Assembly (NCBI GenBank): GCA_026394855.1
Contig: JAPLZT010000065.1
Location: forward strand, 1-21,768
Source: Candidatus Woesebacteria bacterium
GTDB taxonomy: Bacteria; Patescibacteriota; Microgenomatia; UBA8517
Direction: 5' to 3'
Length of the DNA: 21,768 nucleotides
The first letter of the stretch is position 1. Each line of letters starts with the position of its first letter. This document shows, one piece after another, positions 21,745 to 21,768 of the stretch. The position numbers and the translations under genes were made by a program. The notes beneath the pieces are model-generated. The model was not told the DNA's origin, did not search any database, and saw only the letters and a list, made by a program, of their open reading frames with translations.

Positions 21745-21768
21745 TCAGACTGAAAGTAGGTTAATGCT

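Overview
The window is an AT-rich, tightly packed bacterial segment. It most likely comes from a Patescibacteria (CPR) genome of the Microgenomates (OP11) type. This is an inference: there is no rRNA here. It rests on near-zero intergenic spacing with 1- and 4-nt start/stop overlaps, short versions of core proteins (peptidyl-tRNA hydrolase, phosphoribosyltransferase), a CvpA-CAP fusion, DUF5652 and UPF0213 genes, several unrecognised proteins, and small repeats sitting in-frame inside genes. TGA is an ordinary stop, so recoded CPR lineages are unlikely.

Left part (1-5806): a polytopic GT39-like glycosyltransferase diverges from a DUF4870 membrane protein. A rightward run follows: phosphoribosyltransferase, peptidyl-tRNA hydrolase, a small unknown, a CvpA-CAP envelope protein, a membrane protein of unknown role and a glutamate-family dehydrogenase.

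Centre (5809-15151): the most interesting region, a copper and thiol-disulfide envelope module built around a CsoR repressor. A G/C-tract palindrome lies inside the csoR promoter. Leftward from it runs a five-gene operon: TauE/SafE-like permease fused to a cupredoxin domain, CopZ-like HMA protein, membrane-anchored CPHC thioredoxin-like protein, small CxxC membrane protein, and an unknown soluble protein. Rightward run csoR, a broken DUF1573 gene, a second CxxC membrane protein paralogous to the first, a Cys-rich exported protein of unknown function, an anchored cupredoxin, and a CopA Cu(I)-ATPase. Next comes a cytoplasmic thioredoxin, a proline-rich mini-protein, a broken thioredoxin reductase and an anchored DsbA-like protein. 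The logic suggests Cu(I) sensing, cytosolic chaperoning, export, extracytoplasmic binding, and maintenance of Cys ligands and disulfides. The reductase and DUF1573 genes each appear to lack about 45 codons and to change frame at the gap.

Right part (15152-21768): an RNA 2'-O-methyltransferase coupled to an unknown protein; tRNA-Glu and tRNA-Lys; a LAGLIDADG-like protein directly before tRNA-Gln; a row of small accessory genes with two tiny related ORFs between them; a GIY-YIG protein; a glycosyltransferase with C-terminal TPRs; DUF5652; and a final unknown protein.

A theme across the window is that many first genes of transcription units start at or within about 12 nt of the transcription start predicted from a good -10 box, with no Shine-Dalgarno. 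This points to widespread leaderless or near-leaderless mRNAs.
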